NCBI RefSeq assembly: GCF_964340395.1
Contig: NC_135565.1
Span: forward strand, 22,410,209-22,474,208
Direction: 5' to 3'
Source of the DNA: Glandiceps talaboti
Taxonomy: Eukaryota > Hemichordata > Enteropneusta > Spengelidae
DNA length: 64,000 nt
The position numbers were made by a program, and so were the translations under genes. The first letter of the stretch is position 1, and every line of letters begins with the position of its first letter. The notes under the pieces were generated by a model, which saw only the letters and a program-made list of their open reading frames with translations, was not told the DNA's origin and did no database searches. This document shows, one piece after another, positions 12,539 to 29,510 of the stretch.

Positions 12539-15500
12539 ATGACGGGACTTGCTGAAAGAACAAGGGAGTTTATAGATTGGGCAGAGGGCAAAGCAGGTAT
12601 GTATTGATTTATAATCATCAAATGTATACTTTTAAAATAAACTTTGAATTCTTGTAGTTCATTTTTAACATTTCACTTTTTGATAAGTCTGTAGAACCCT
12701 GTACATAGTATCTTTACTGTTGAATGAATAGCAGGACAAACTTTATACATTTCAACTCCCTGGGTAGCATACAATCTTTATACACTTCAACTCCCTGGGT
12801 AGCATACAAACTTTATACACTTCAACTCCCTGGGTAGCATACAAACTTTATACACTTCAACTCCCTGGGTAGCATGCAATCCATTGGAGCCTCTACAAAT
12901 GCATAGGAGTAAAGCATTCACATTGCAATCTCTATCCTATCAGGTTCCCAATTATACAGCTGGGTTGACTAGGGTACACATAGGATAAGGTCCTTCACAT
13001 TGCAATCTCTATCCTACCAGGTTCCCAATTATACAGCTGGGTTGACTAGGGTACACATGGGATAAGGTCCTTCACATTGCAATCTCTATCCTATCAGGTT
13101 CCCAATTATACAGCTGGGTTGACTAGGGTACACATAGGATAAGGTCCTTCACATTGCAATCTCTATCCTATCAGGTTCCCAATTATACAGCTGGGTTGAC
13201 TAGGGTACACATAGGATAAGGTCCTTCACATTGCAATCTCTATCCTATCAGGTTCCCAATTATACAGCTGGGTTGACTAGGGTACACATAGGATAAGGTC
13301 CTTCACATTGCAATCTCTATCCTAAAAGGTCCCCATCTATATAGCTGGTTTGACTGTGGTACAGTCATGGTTCAAATCATACCAAAGGACTTTACCCAGT
13401 CAGAGACAACGAAAAGTGGCAAGGCTTGGACCTGAAACCTGCAGATTCCAAGATGGCCACTCGTACCATCATGACATTACAGAATCAAGCCATTAGCTAA
13501 GGATGACAAATGTGATAAAGCACTATTACATAACACATCAGGCAAAGCTAACCTCAATATCTAAGTGTGAAGCTCTTAATGTCATATCAGTTGTTATCAG
13601 TTTTACTGATCCATTATCAGTGACATTGCAAATAGCTTTAGAGATGCAAACAATTTTTATGACACCCGACTTGCTGGCTCACCAAGTCGGGAAAGTTTCA
13701 CTTGAACTGCTAATGCAAAGAATCCGTCATGACTGCAAATTATTTATTGAATCTTTTATTTGATTTTAGATCCAAGAACTAAAGACTGGTTTTTAATGCC
13801 AACACCGTATGTTACCTATGGTCTTGCAGCTTTATATCTCTTTATAGTATGGAAGGGACCTAAATTTATGGAAAACAGAAAACCTTTTGAGTTAAGAAAA
13901 TTCATGATAGGTTACAATGCTGTTCTTGTTATGATTTCTACATATATTTTTTCAGAGGTAAGTTGAACGTTAAGAGTTTGCTGTTAAAGCCAATGTAACT
14001 GTACATTTTCCTACATTTTAATAATTTTTGTTTGTCAAAATAATATATGAAATAAGCACAGTAAATGGCATATTGTAGATATACACAGTCAATGGCATAA
14101 TAAGGGTTTCCTAATCCTCTCAGTACAGAATATAACAGAACCCTATAACATGTGAGTGCAAGTGTGGCGCACTCGGGGTATTAGCAAGCATAGTGAGTGC
14201 AAGTGTGGTGTACTCGGGGTATTAGCAAGCGTAGTGAGTAAAAGTGCAACAGAAAACACTGAAAGCACGAGCGCAAATACCCCTGAGTATCCACACTGGA
14301 ATTTGCGTGGCATAGAGTTCTGTTATCATATATCTGAAACGGCAAATTTCCGTGAAAATCATAAAAATCCTATAGTGTGATTTTGTGTGCAAAGAACAAC
14401 AGTGTCCTCATTTGCATATCATTTGCATGCAGATATACAGTAAAGTTTTCAGTATTGCACTACAGTGCAAATACCACTAGTATAGTATGCGCATGCAGTT
14501 TTTTTAATTTAACATTTTTGTTTTATGTTAATTATTTTGCTATTTTGAGTTCATGTCATATCACTCAGTTTGAATTCACGAAGTGACTCCTTTGACAAAT
14601 CTAGGCTATAGAGACGGGAAGCTAGTAAGAAACTTCAGCTGTTAATTTTTGGACACAATTACTGTAGAAATGCCTAAACTTCTCAACTTATTTGTTTTTA
14701 TTCCCACAGTTTCTTATATCAGTCTGGCCTAGACCAAGTTTTAGTTGGGCCTGTCAGAGTGTTGATTATAGTGATGACCCAATTGCCTTAAGAGTAAGTA
14801 TATCACTATCTCTTTTCTTTTTAAACATTCCAAAAATTGACAAGTCAGTTGTCAGTGGTCATGTGATCAGTGGCCGTGTGACAAGTCAGTGGTCAGTGGC
14901 CATGTGACAATTCAGTTGTCAGTGGCCGTGTGACAAGTTAGTGGTCAGTGGCCGTGTGACAAGTCAGTGGTCAGTGGCCGTGTGACAAGTCAGTGGTCAG
15001 TGGCTGTGTGACAAGTCAGTGGTCAGTGGCCATGTGATTGCAGTGGCCGTGTGACAAGTCAGTGGTCAGTGGCTGTGTGATCAGTCAGTGGTCAGTGGTT
15101 ATGTGACAAGTCTGTGGTCAGTGGTCGTGTGACAAGTCTGTGGTCAGTGGTCGTGTGACAAGTCAGTGGTCAGTGGCTGTGTGATAAGTCAGTGGTCAGT
15201 GGTCACGTGACAAGTCAGTGGTCAATGGCTGCGTGATAGCAATAGCATTTTACCTCATGCTAGAGGTTCAAAATAGAACAAGAAGGTTGACTTATTCTCA
15301 GTACGTGTAATAGCATTTTACCTCATGCTAGAGGGTCAAAATAGAACAAGAAGGTTAACTTATTCTCAGTACGTGTAATAGCATTTTACCTCATGCTAGA
15401 GGTTCAAAATAGAACAAGAAGGTTGACTTATTCTCAGTACCTGTAATAGCATTTTACCTCATGCTAGAGGTTCAAAATAGAACAAGATGCTTGACTTCTT

Positions 15501-18500
15501 ATGCATGCCTATAGTAATGTATGTGAAGTGTGGTAGAGTGGAAGTTATGGCATCGATCAAGAAATCGAATGTTCATTATTTTTATGATGTGTGTCAGCAG
15601 TAATATTCTATTTCAAGTACTGAGAATTTCATTTAATTTCTCTGAGGAGTCAAAATTTCAGTCAGATTTTCTCAGTTATACCTCAGTATGAACACGATTA
15701 AAGTTTTGAAAGTATTTTATTGAAATCTGACATTAATATATTTCATATTTTGCAGCTAGCGAATGCAACCTGGTTATTCTACTTGTCAAAGATTATAGAA
15801 TTCATGGATACAGTAAGTTCCTAGTTTATCATACTGACATAGCTGTTCTTACACAATTAACATAAAAACAAAAGATTCTATAGTTTGGCCTCTAGGTGTG
15901 CTGTTCGGCACCAGCTCTTAGATAACACGACAGTCACAAACCATTAGCGGTCCAAGTGCAACAAACCCGCGGGCTTGCCTGGTGAAAACGGGTGTCATAA
16001 AAGTTGTTTGCATCTCTAAAGCTGTTTGTAGCGTTACTTATAATAGCCTAATAAATTGATAACAACTGATATAAGACGGAGATAAGGTTTGCCTCAATTG
16101 ACTCACTCCTTAGAAATGATCTTACGCTGTGAACTACACTTTTACAGCTGTTTACTTGTGTTATGTAAGAGCCCATCATCACATGTGTAAATATTGGTAC
16201 TCTTTGATAACAAGTCCACTTGCTTGGCTAATGGCTTGTCCCAGTAATGGAAGTCAGGGTTATTATAGTTGAGTAGCATAGGCTTTAGACTCTCTCACAG
16301 TCCTCGGAACTTCGCTTTACTAAAATCGATGCTAAATGAATTATTTTGTATGTACCGATACCATCTACATAACGTACTCCATCGTACTCGAACAACCTTG
16401 TACTGTGTGCCCTCATCGACCACATAGAGATATATGTTTGTTGACGTGTGACTGCGACACTCCGTATTTTCGCGAAGTCCGAGGCTTCGCGATAACACGG
16501 AGCGTCGCAGTCACACGTCAACGAATGGTTATCTCTATCATGGTCGATGAGGGCGCACAGTACAAGGATATTCGAGTACGGTTAATTAGCTGGCATCGGT
16601 ACATACAAAATAATTCGTTTAGCTTTAATTTTAGTAAAGCGAAGCTCCCGAGGGCTGTAAGAGAGTCTACATAGGCTTCTATGAGAGAATTTTATTTCTG
16701 TGTGTTGCACAAATAAAGTAGTTGTAATCTATACCAGTAAAAATACTCTAGTAGTCATTTTTCCAATTGATAACATAATTTTTAGGAACCCAGTGTTTCA
16801 GACTGAATTTTGATCACTGCTTCATGCACTTTTCCTTATATTGGGTATCTCCTTGTTCTTTAAAATATGACTGCAAAGTAGGTAACCAGAATATAGCAAA
16901 CTGATTCAATTCAAATTACTAGACAAATCAGAGTGTACAGTTTATGCAACAGATTTTCAATCATTGATTATTTAGCTTCTTTGCCACTAGAGGGCAGTAT
17001 TCTATCAAAATTATAAAACCAGTACCAAGTAGTTCTCTATTATATACAGCAGCATGCAGTCTCTGTTTTCAGTGTTACTAACTTTTGCAAAAGTCAATGA
17101 TATTGATCAAGAGTGCTTGTGCAAAATGCTTTTTAAAAAAATTACAAATGAGGAAATAGTAAAAATTGTAATATTGAATATTTTGATTTACAAGGATTTT
17201 TCAATGCCAACTTGGTATATATTCAAATACAAATTCCAAAAAAATGACTGTTCACAGGCATGTGAATTTATGCATATATTATTTTATTTAGTGTGTTTTT
17301 ACTGTGTAATGTTTTGTTTGTTTGTTAATTTTTCCAGTTCATTTTCATTTTACGGAAGAAGAATACTCAGCTGTCATTTTTGCATGTTTATCACCATTCA
17401 ACAATGCCAATGTTATGGTGGATAGGTGTTAGATGGGTAGCAGGTGGACAGAGTGAGTATTTTTACATGTTTATCACCATTCATTTACATGTTTATCACC
17501 ATTGTGTCCCCCAGGGCTCCATTTTGGGACAACGACTTCGAGCTGTCTTACCACAGCAAGTCTTAGTCATGCTTTATAATACTCTTGTTCACCCACACAT
17601 TATCTAGGGGCTTGAAGTAGTACATACACCACATATTTAAATGACCTTTTTCTAATTCAAAAACGTATCATGCGTATTATCACATATAGTGACTGTACTG
17701 CACCAACAGAACCATTATTCAAGAAACTCTAGGTATTTTAAACATTTACCAGCAACATAAATTACAGTTAGCAATATTTGTATATGATGTACTTCATAGG
17801 AATACACCCTAAGTTTTCGAAGACTTTTTTATTCCGGTTAACCACGCATACACAACTCGACAAAGTATTAGGAATGACTTGTGTATCCCAAAAACTAAAC
17901 ATACATGTAGGACAGGACAATTTACCGTGAAGGATGCAGGCTCAAAACTGCGGAATAGTATACCACTGGATATAAGAAATATTCAATACAGGTTCAAATT
18001 CAAACGAGAATACAAAAACTATTTGCATGTGTATAGTTTTTCTTGTAAACAATAATTAGTTAATAGTGAGTTATTTTTCTTCCTTGTATACATTATATGT
18101 TGTAGCTGTATGTTTTTTGAACATAAGCCCAGACTATTGTATTTTGTTTGATTAAGTACACTGTATGTATTTAAAGGGGATGGACTTGATTAGTTACTAG
18201 ATAACTACTTCCAATCTCCTCTTTCCCGTTATCATGTAATTGCATTGTTTCCTTGCATATTGTATGTTTAAATATTGGGAAATAAATCATATTATTATTA
18301 TCATTATATATTATTCAACAATGCCAATGTTATGGTGGATAGGTATTAGATGTGTACCAGGTGGACAGAATGAGTATTTTTACATGTTTATCACCATTCA
18401 ACAATGCCAATGTTATGGTGGATAGGTGTTAGATGGGTACCAGGTGGACACAATGAGCATTCACCCTCATTAAAAACACATATTGTATACTTTAATTTAG

Positions 18501-20396
18501 AATTCTGAATTATGCTGTATATTAATTGTCATAATTTTGTAGTCCTTATTTTCCCTGTCAATCATTCATCAATCATCTTGGAAGTAGTAAAATGTTGATT
18601 TACAGTTTCACTAATTTAAAAGTAAATTGTCAATTTTTAATTTTCCATATAATTAATATAATATGTTATGTTTTTTTAAGGATTCTTCCATTTATATCAT
18701 GTATCTATAAAGAGTACATTAAATTTTGATGTCATTTTCAGTATAGTCTGTAGACTTGAGTCATTTCTGAGGAAAATATGTTAATTGACTTACAACAGTC
18801 AATTCTCAGACATGATATTTTGTTGAATTCAAAATTATGATAATAACTCACTTAATGCATTTTAGAAAATTGATCGATTAATATATCATGCAAGATGATA
18901 TTTTTGAACCAGTACAGGCTAAACATGAATATATATTTCAACAAATTTCTTCTCAGTTATGTATACCTTACACTGTAAGATACATTGTGTCGCTTCACCC
19001 TTACCGACTGCAGGGGTGAAACGATGTGTGAGGGCGCCCCGTCACGACTTACCTCACAGACTATAATTATAGCTATGAATATTTGATATCTCAACAGCTT
19101 TCTTTTCTGCGATGATTAACAGTTTTATACACGCAGTAATGTATTCTTACTATCTACTGGCTGCTTTTGGGCCAAGAATTCAAAAATACTTGTGGTGGAA
19201 AAAATACCTTACTTCAATGCAACTGGTGAGTTTCTTTCAATTTCTGCACCTCTTGTCACATTTACATATAGTGCACAATTTCAGAAATTTTCTAGTAAAG
19301 TTTATGTATATCATGCAATTGTTGGAATTTGTTAGCATGTAAGCACAATTATACAATATATAGATTAAAATTTTGTAGGTAATATGATTGAAATATGAGA
19401 GAATTATTTGCAATTGCGCTTTCAGTGTTTCCTTGCTGCACTTTTACTTGATAGTGGTTGTGAAAGTATGGCTGCAGAGAACACCACAAACACTTGTGCT
19501 AAAACTTGAAGTATACCACTTTTACTGTCAACTGTCATCAGGTTGTTATACACAGGAAAAATAGTATTGATTGGTTTGTAAGCATGAGTGCAACTACAGA
19601 TGAACACCAGTTGTTGGCAGTGTTGTTGTGAATCAAAATGAGAAAAACTGGGATTTCTTGTGAGTCACCACATAGTAAGAGATAGGGGAACACCAAAGTT
19701 TGGTGCGTCACTAGAAATTGTGTGCATTAGTGGCACATCAAATTGGCTTAGAGGGTACACAGGTTGTTGTATACAGAAACAAGACTTGAGGGAAATATGG
19801 TAGTGGGTATGAAAGAGAGCAAGCTACAGTTTTTGAGAAAATATATTCTTTATTAGAAATTACACCGATGTTTTGGTCTCACACAAGAGACCTTCTTCAG
19901 AGACAAACTATAAAAAAAACTAAAAAGTGCACGATGTCTACCGGTTGGAGCAGGTATGCCGGAGCAAGTATACATGCTCCAACTGGTAGGCATTGTGCTC
20001 TTTTTACAGTTTTGTTTTTTATAGTCTATTCCTAAAGAAAGTCTCTTGTGTGAGACCAAAATGTTGGTATAATTTCGAATAAAGAATACATTTTTTCAGT
20101 CCATGGATTAAACAAACTTTCTGTTTTATTTTTATTTCCAGGCACAATTTATTTCAATTATTGTACACACTTCGTTGGGACTTTACTTCGACTGTGGTTA
20201 TCCAAGGGGATATTTATATGCCTTGGTTGTCTACGTTTTCTCACATATTGTACTCTTTGGTAACTTCTTCAAGAAGACATATTTAGCTCCCAAGAAACAG
20301 AGGAAAGCTGACGAGACAAATGGTCAGACAAATCATGTCATTAATGGAAACTATGATCTGAGAAAGAGGTCTCAAAAACCAAGAAAAGACTCTTAG
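12539..20396 (+). CDS. ELOVL4-like: ELOVL4-like very long chain fatty acid elongase (7 coding exons)
   Basis: The product is an ER membrane 3-keto acyl-CoA synthase that condenses malonyl-CoA with long acyl-CoA, the rate-setting step of elongation. Exons: 12539-12596, 13770-13957, 14710-14793, 15756-15812, 17338-17452, 19098-19225, 20142-20396; all introns are GT..AG and all phases agree, giving 294 aa (family usually 270-320). Diagnostic residues: LRKKN just before the histidine box HVYHH (residues 145-149), [23 protein letters not shown] and [18 protein letters not shown] and the WWIG/VAGGQ block favour ELOVL4 over ELOVL1/7. Several hydrophobic segments are present. The C-terminus ends RKDS, close to a KKxx-type ER retrieval signal. 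The start is the ATG after a spliced 5' leader. AATAAA at 20927 could be its poly(A) signal. Introns hold three minisatellites, four foldback elements and a LINE remnant. Confidence 0.95.
12735..12875. repeat. 35-bp tandem repeat, about 4 copies (ELOVL intron 1)
   Basis: The unit contains CTTTATACACTTCAACTCCC and TGGGTAGCATACAA. Copies are almost identical. Confidence 0.9.
12925..13345. repeat. 77-bp tandem repeat, 5.4 copies (ELOVL intron 1)
   Basis: Copies begin at 12925, 13002, 13079, 13156, 13233 and 13310 (GCAATCTCTATCCTA). They are nearly identical except the last, which decays after AAAAGGTCCCC. Confidence 0.95.
14132..14325. mobile_element. Small palindromic element (ELOVL intron 2)
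   Basis: Ends ATAACAGAACCCTAT and, inverted, ATAACAGAACTCTAT. Inside, two direct 41-bp copies (GAGTGCAAGTGTGGYGYACT) face an inverted counterpart (CCACACTGGAATTTGCG). No clear target duplication. Confidence 0.65.
14840..15233. repeat. 26-bp minisatellite, about 15 copies (ELOVL intron 3)
   Basis: The unit is built on CAAGTCAGTGGTCAGTGG plus CCGTGTGA, with frequent CC/CT/TC changes. It lies directly after the exon 3 donor. Confidence 0.95.
15238..15487. repeat. 68-bp tandem repeat, about 3.7 copies (ELOVL intron 3)
   Basis: The unit starts AATAGCATTTTACCTCATGC. Copies differ by one or two bases. It abuts the preceding 26-bp array. Confidence 0.95.
16286..16669. mobile_element. 384-bp foldback MITE with perfect 9-bp target duplication (ELOVL intron 4)
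   Basis: Two arms of about 190 bp mirror each other around a centre near 16481 (CGCGAAG / CTTCGCG). Terminal sequence is TAGACTCTCTCACAG on the left and TAGACTCTCTTACAG on the right read inverted. CATAGGCTT occurs directly on both sides (16277-16285 and 16670-16678). There is no transposase. A 9-bp duplication and long inverted arms fit a non-autonomous Mutator-like element; TAGACT ends are shared with 2507-2716. Confidence 0.9.
17383..17505 (+). repeat. 83-bp tandem duplication overlapping ELOVL exon 5, left part
   Basis: The 3' half of exon 5, its donor and the first intron bases form an 83-bp unit: CATGTTTATCACCATTC recurs at 17383 and 17466. The second copy breaks after an extra 18-bp stutter and runs into a LINE fragment. 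The remaining copies resume at about 18300. 83 is not a multiple of 3, so copies cannot read through in one frame. Confidence 0.9.
17505..18310 (+). mobile_element. Degenerate, internally deleted non-LTR retrotransposon
   Basis: Translation shows a reverse-transcriptase piece VPQGSILG, then a jump to the C-terminal part ([14 protein letters not shown], then [20 protein letters not shown], then PLFKKL). Further down, in another frame, [16 protein letters not shown], the usual last block of such proteins, is followed by stop codons, a short 3' region and an ATT-rich tail at 18285-18310. Stops and frame changes show it is dead. The catalytic core between the first two blocks is missing. It lies inside the duplicated exon 5 array, in the same orientation as the host gene. 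Confidence 0.85.
18311..18456 (+). pseudogene. Two decayed copies of ELOVL exon 5
   Basis: Copy 1 (about 18311-18373) encodes [18 protein letters not shown]. Copy 2 (about 18374-18456) restores the whole histidine box context and ends [12 protein letters not shown]. In both, the splice donor seen in the real exon (CAGA|GTGAGT) has become AATGAG, so neither should be spliced as exon 5 is. Confidence 0.85.
18966..19067. repeat. Dispersed repeat (GTGTGAGGGCGCCC family)
   Basis: CACTGTAAGATACATTGTGT at the left and GATGTGTGAGGGCGCCCCGT towards the right. A second copy is at 26141-26243 and a partial one at 6676-6722. The left and right parts are weakly inverted relative to each other, as in a MITE. 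Confidence 0.6.
19828..20102. mobile_element. Palindromic MITE (ELOVL intron 6)
   Basis: Arms of about 120 bp. Left: TATTCTTTATTAGAAATTAC then GTTTTGGTCTCACACAAGAG; right, read inverted: TATTCTTTATTCGAAATTAT then TTTTGGTCTCACACAAGAG. The centre carries GTTGGAGCA / TGCTCCAAC. It ends about 40 bp before exon 7. Confidence 0.8.
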
Positions 20397-23321
20397 ATAC
20401 CTACATCACCAGATGAGTTTTAAGTAGTTCTTTTATACACAATACCTGTTACTATCTCATGACATTTATTAATCTGTAAATTGATATTTCATATGGCTAA
20501 AAATGAAATAGAATATGCAATATTTGAGCTTTAAGGAATGTGCATATATAAATAAGTCAATGAAATTCTTACAACTTTGATTCTGTTCGTCTAACTCAGT
20601 CTAATTTTCTCTGATGTCTTTTGTTGTATGTGCTTTATATATTCATCAAGTCATCATACCACTTATAGAAAAAAATCACCAAACATAAATGTTTTTAGTT
20701 TATAGAAACCAGAATACTACCAAAACAGTTGATTTATGTATGTCCAGCCAAAGGTGAATACAATACAAATACCTTCCACTGTTATGTATACATGGATAAC
20801 ATCAAAAATATCCAAATCTAGGGTTTTTTACCCCAAAAATATTATTATTTTTGTATATTATAAACAAAATTACTATTTTAATTATTTCAAAACCAGTGAC
20901 TCCCTAATTTACCAAAAGGCTTCCTTAATAAAATTTGTGAGAGACACATCTCAAAGTTACCATGGTAACATGATAAGGATAATTATACAACAAGAATTGA
21001 ACGTAAGTTTCTTACTTGATATTCATGACTGTGAGATATATTGTCTCAATTTAAAATAATCCTTAAGGTGTTGGCCGATTCATGTTGACAGCCAAACACA
21101 GCCTATCTTTAAGACTAAGTTATTGTCTTTAAGACTAAGTTACTGAGTTACTGTCTTTAAGACCAAGTTACTGTCTTTTAGATATGCCATGTTAATGTAA
21201 GAGCAATTTTAAAAGCTTGGAGTCATTTTAAAACTACCTTACGTTTTGTGAGTGTTAATGATGATAACTGACATAAAGTAAAATGCTAAAATGCATATTA
21301 TTGTGTGATAGGTGTAATAAAATGTATTCATGAGTTACGTCACAATCCTAGAATTCAATCATGAAGAGTTATAGACCCAGTTTTGAATTGGATTACATTT
21401 TCAGGTGTGAATTAACAACAGCTCTCTGGCAGAGCTGCAGAAAACAATGACCACATGCTTGACTGTATGTAATTCTTATGACTTCACTGATAAGATATTA
21501 ACACTAAAAATGCTACTAACCTGGGATATTCTCACAAGCCAGAGTGCAGTTTTTCTGCTGATGCAATGAAAACTAATAATAATAATAGTTTGAGACACTG
21601 GTTTCTAAATCTGCTGAATAGTAGTCAATTCAACCATAGCCTCTATACAGTTACGTTGGTCAAACGTTGCCGTAGAAATGTTGCCGTATAAAAACTGTGT
21701 AGTTTTAAGACAATAGCTGGGATTGAATCCCTGGCTATTTATTACAATCAGAACATTTTTTATACAGATTTTAAAGTCAGGTGAACAAATTTTCTGATAA
21801 TCAGTATCCTGCATTAAATCTTTCAATTTAAGGCTATACTGTACATCTATGTCATTACATCGTTGAATTAGGATGTATACACTATCGAGTTATAATTGTG
21901 TGAATAGAAATGTTTATAATAGGTATACAAAACTACTTCAATTCATCTCATAAATAGTTGAATGGAGTGAAAAGTTTACAAGTGAACCCTTTCAAAACCT
22001 GATGATTGTGTTGGTGTCAATGGGATGGTTGCATGTGACATCACTGGTCTCTGCAGTCATCCCACTTCTGTTAGTGTAGTTACATTTGTAAGTCTCTCTT
22101 ACAGACATAGAAAACTAGAATAGACCACATTTGCTCCAAATATATAGTACTATGGTGAGATTGTTTTATAATGGCAACAGCTCATCTGCAAAAAAAAATG
22201 CAAAATGTTCAATTGATAAAATATTTCAATAATTCACTTACTATAATTCAATAAGTATAAAAAGTGACCCCGTAGGTCATTTTATTAATTCCATAGAGGG
22301 TGCTGTCTTGCAAGGAGTGCTTACCTCACAGGATCACAAAACTTAACAATAATGTACATGAAATTCGGGGATTATGAAATTATTAATATGAGGTGAAAAC
22401 ACCTTTCACTGGTGCATTCACCAGATTAAATCTATTTGATGTTCGGTGTAGTTTAGGGTATCTTTACATTTTCACTCGCGCTACTTTAGTGAAATGCTCA
22501 CAAAGAAGAGATGAGTTTAATTTAAACATTGTGTTTTGTTTTAACCATGTTTAATGAGTCATTATGATTCTTAGACAAATATAAATAAACAAAAATTTGA
22601 AATGACAATTAGTAAATGTTATCATGGTAATGACATCATTCAGCCGTATTTTATCAACAGTTGACGAGATAAACATAAAGAAATGGAACGAAAATGATAT
22701 TAATAGCTCCAAACTCAGGGTATTGATTTGTTACATTGTATATATCGACTGAAATATTCAGACTAATTCTGTTGCTATATGTCTGTGAGCTGTCCAATTG
22801 CCATTGAACAAGTCTGTCTCATTGAACTATAATTATGTGTTGTCATTTAAGACGGCCGAGTGATTCAGCTGAAATATGAAACATAAAATAAATGCTCTGA
22901 GTGCATAACTTATTATCTATACAGTATACACTGAGCAAGAAAATAACATTTTTTGGGGTTGGATAACAATTAAGATACTTTTATTGCATGATGGGTATGG
23001 GTTTCACAACCAAATTTATATAAAAGTTCAACCCGATGACCTTGAGATGATTTAAGTCTTTTAAGCTGCAATAGTTCATCTGAATTATTATTCTAAACAT
23101 TACAGTCATAGCTACATGATTTCACTTTGCATTAACATTTATTATATCTTTAGAAAGTCTTTATATACAGTAAGAGATTAATAAAAAAAATTATGTTTAT
23201 CATTTTATGATAGTGATAGAAGGATATATGATATTAATATATTTATACTATTATTAAAAAAACAAACTTAAGATGTTCTTCACATACCTTCAATCAGAAA
23301 TTGATATCTATAGTGTTTTAA
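20397..23321. other. Likely ELOVL 3' UTR, then intergenic
   Basis: No exon seen. AATAAA at 20927-20932 is a possible poly(A) signal. A short repeat of GTCTTTAAGACTAAGTTACT lies at about 21105-21180. The rest is A+T-rich without recognised features. Confidence 0.45.
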
Positions 23322-23555
23322 CCCTTACGGAAAGTTCCTAAAGTATTCCTAAAAGATTATTCCTATAAGATCTTATAGTATTTTGGCCCTTTTCTTAAAG
23401 GAATACTTTACAATTCCTATAGGAATTAGGAATCTTGTAGGGGATAGTCCTAAAGGAATATTTTAGGACAGTACTCAGTCCTATAGGAATCCTATAGGAA
23501 TATTATAGGTCTTATAGGAATCCTATAAGAATACTATAGACCATTTCCGTAAGGG
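23322..23555. mobile_element. MITE with 12-bp perfect terminal inverted repeat
   Basis: Starts CCCTTACGGAAA and ends TTTCCGTAAGGG. The interior is a run of small palindromes of the type TCCTATAGGAAT in both orientations, so almost the whole 234 bp can fold. No target duplication is obvious. No ORF. Confidence 0.75.
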
Positions 23556-23639
23556 ATTTGACAAGAGTTATATGTACACTAACCTCTAGTTCCATGTACT
23601 AGTAATTTAAAGGGCTGCACCAAAATTATGATGTGTACA

Positions 23640-24046
23640 ATTAAGGTGTAGGAATCACTTACTTACCAGATTCACCCTTAGGGTTGTTCCACTAAGATTA
23701 TGGTACAAGGTGTAGAAATCACTTACTTACCAGATTCACCCTTAGAGTTGTTCCACTAAGATTATGGTACAAGGTGTAGAAATCACTGACTTACCAGATT
23801 CACCCTTAGAGTTGTTCCACTAAGATTATGGTACAAGGTGTAGGAATCACTTACTTACCAGATTCACCCTTAGGGTTGTTCCACTGAGATTATGGTACAA
23901 GGTGTAGGAATCACTTACTTACCAGATTCACCCTTAGAGTTGTTCCACTAAGATTATGGTACAAGGTGTAGAAATCACTGACTTACCAGATTCACCCTTA
24001 GAGTTGTTCCACTAAGATTATCGATGGTACAAGGTGTAGAAATCAG
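23640..24046. repeat. 64-bp tandem repeat, about 6.3 copies
   Basis: The unit contains AAGGTGTAGGAATCACTTAC and CAGATTCACCCTTAG. Copies differ at a few positions (GGG/GAG, ACTTAC/ACTGAC). Confidence 0.95.
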
Positions 24047-24242
24047 TGAACATTTTATCAGGTCATTTGACCTCGATCATCTGTGACCATGCAGGGTTCG
24101 AGATCTCTGCCAAAAATGATCATGATGCAACATATGGAAATCAATGCAAGTTTTACCAGTTTGTTTTAGCTCCCTCTGTTATTGTGGCTTTCTGCTATAA
24201 TTATTTGCAACACTTGGAAAGCAATGCAAGTTTGACCTGGTT

Positions 24243-24420
24243 TCTCTTTTTGTAGAACTCTGTAATAGGGATGTTGGCACAAGGTTGTGGAACTCTGTAA
24301 TAGGGATGTTGGCACAAGGTTGTCAAACTCTAATACGGACGTAAAAATTAGTACAAGGTTGCCGAATTCTGTTATAGGGACGTAAAAATTTACAAGGTTG
24401 CCGAACTCAGGACAAAATCA
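24243..24420. repeat. Diverged 35-40-bp tandem repeat
   Basis: Four or five copies of AACTCTGTAATAGGGATGTT and GGCACAAGGTTG, becoming less alike to the right. Confidence 0.75.
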
Positions 24421-28980
<4,560 letters not shown>

Positions 28981-29510
28981 ACACCTCACTGGTGCCACAG
29001 ACACTGTCATTCGCTAGAACTGACACGTGATATTGTAAAAAAAAGTGATGTTGCCCAATATGTTTTGATGTCGCATCTGTGTGTGTGTGTGTGTATTGAC
29101 ATGGTGTGTGTGCATCTATCAGAATTTGGTAAATGAGAAAGAGAGACCGGTTCAAAGTATAAATAAATCATTTAATTCAATCTTTACCAATAAGATTCAT
29201 CAAGGTCAAAAAATGAACCAATTACACAGTTTAAATAAAAAGACTACATGTAGTTCAAAAATAGTTAAAAGTATGATAGATCAACTGTATTCAACGACTT
29301 ACAATTATGTTACTCTACTATTCTGCATTGATGCATGACATCCCATTACATTTACAAACGAAAGTTGTACGGAACTTACAACTATGTGAACACTCTTCAG
29401 CAAAAAATAATCATTTTTTTCAGTACATATAAATACCACTATGGAAATTAAGCTAGACATGGTGAACATTGATACAAATTTTGTTGTTGTATGTGGTAGA
29501 TTAGACAAGT

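Noticed and set aside
16336-16674. 112-codon ORF in the elongase intron
   Set aside because: Lies within the palindromic MITE. The mirror strand has matching ORFs.
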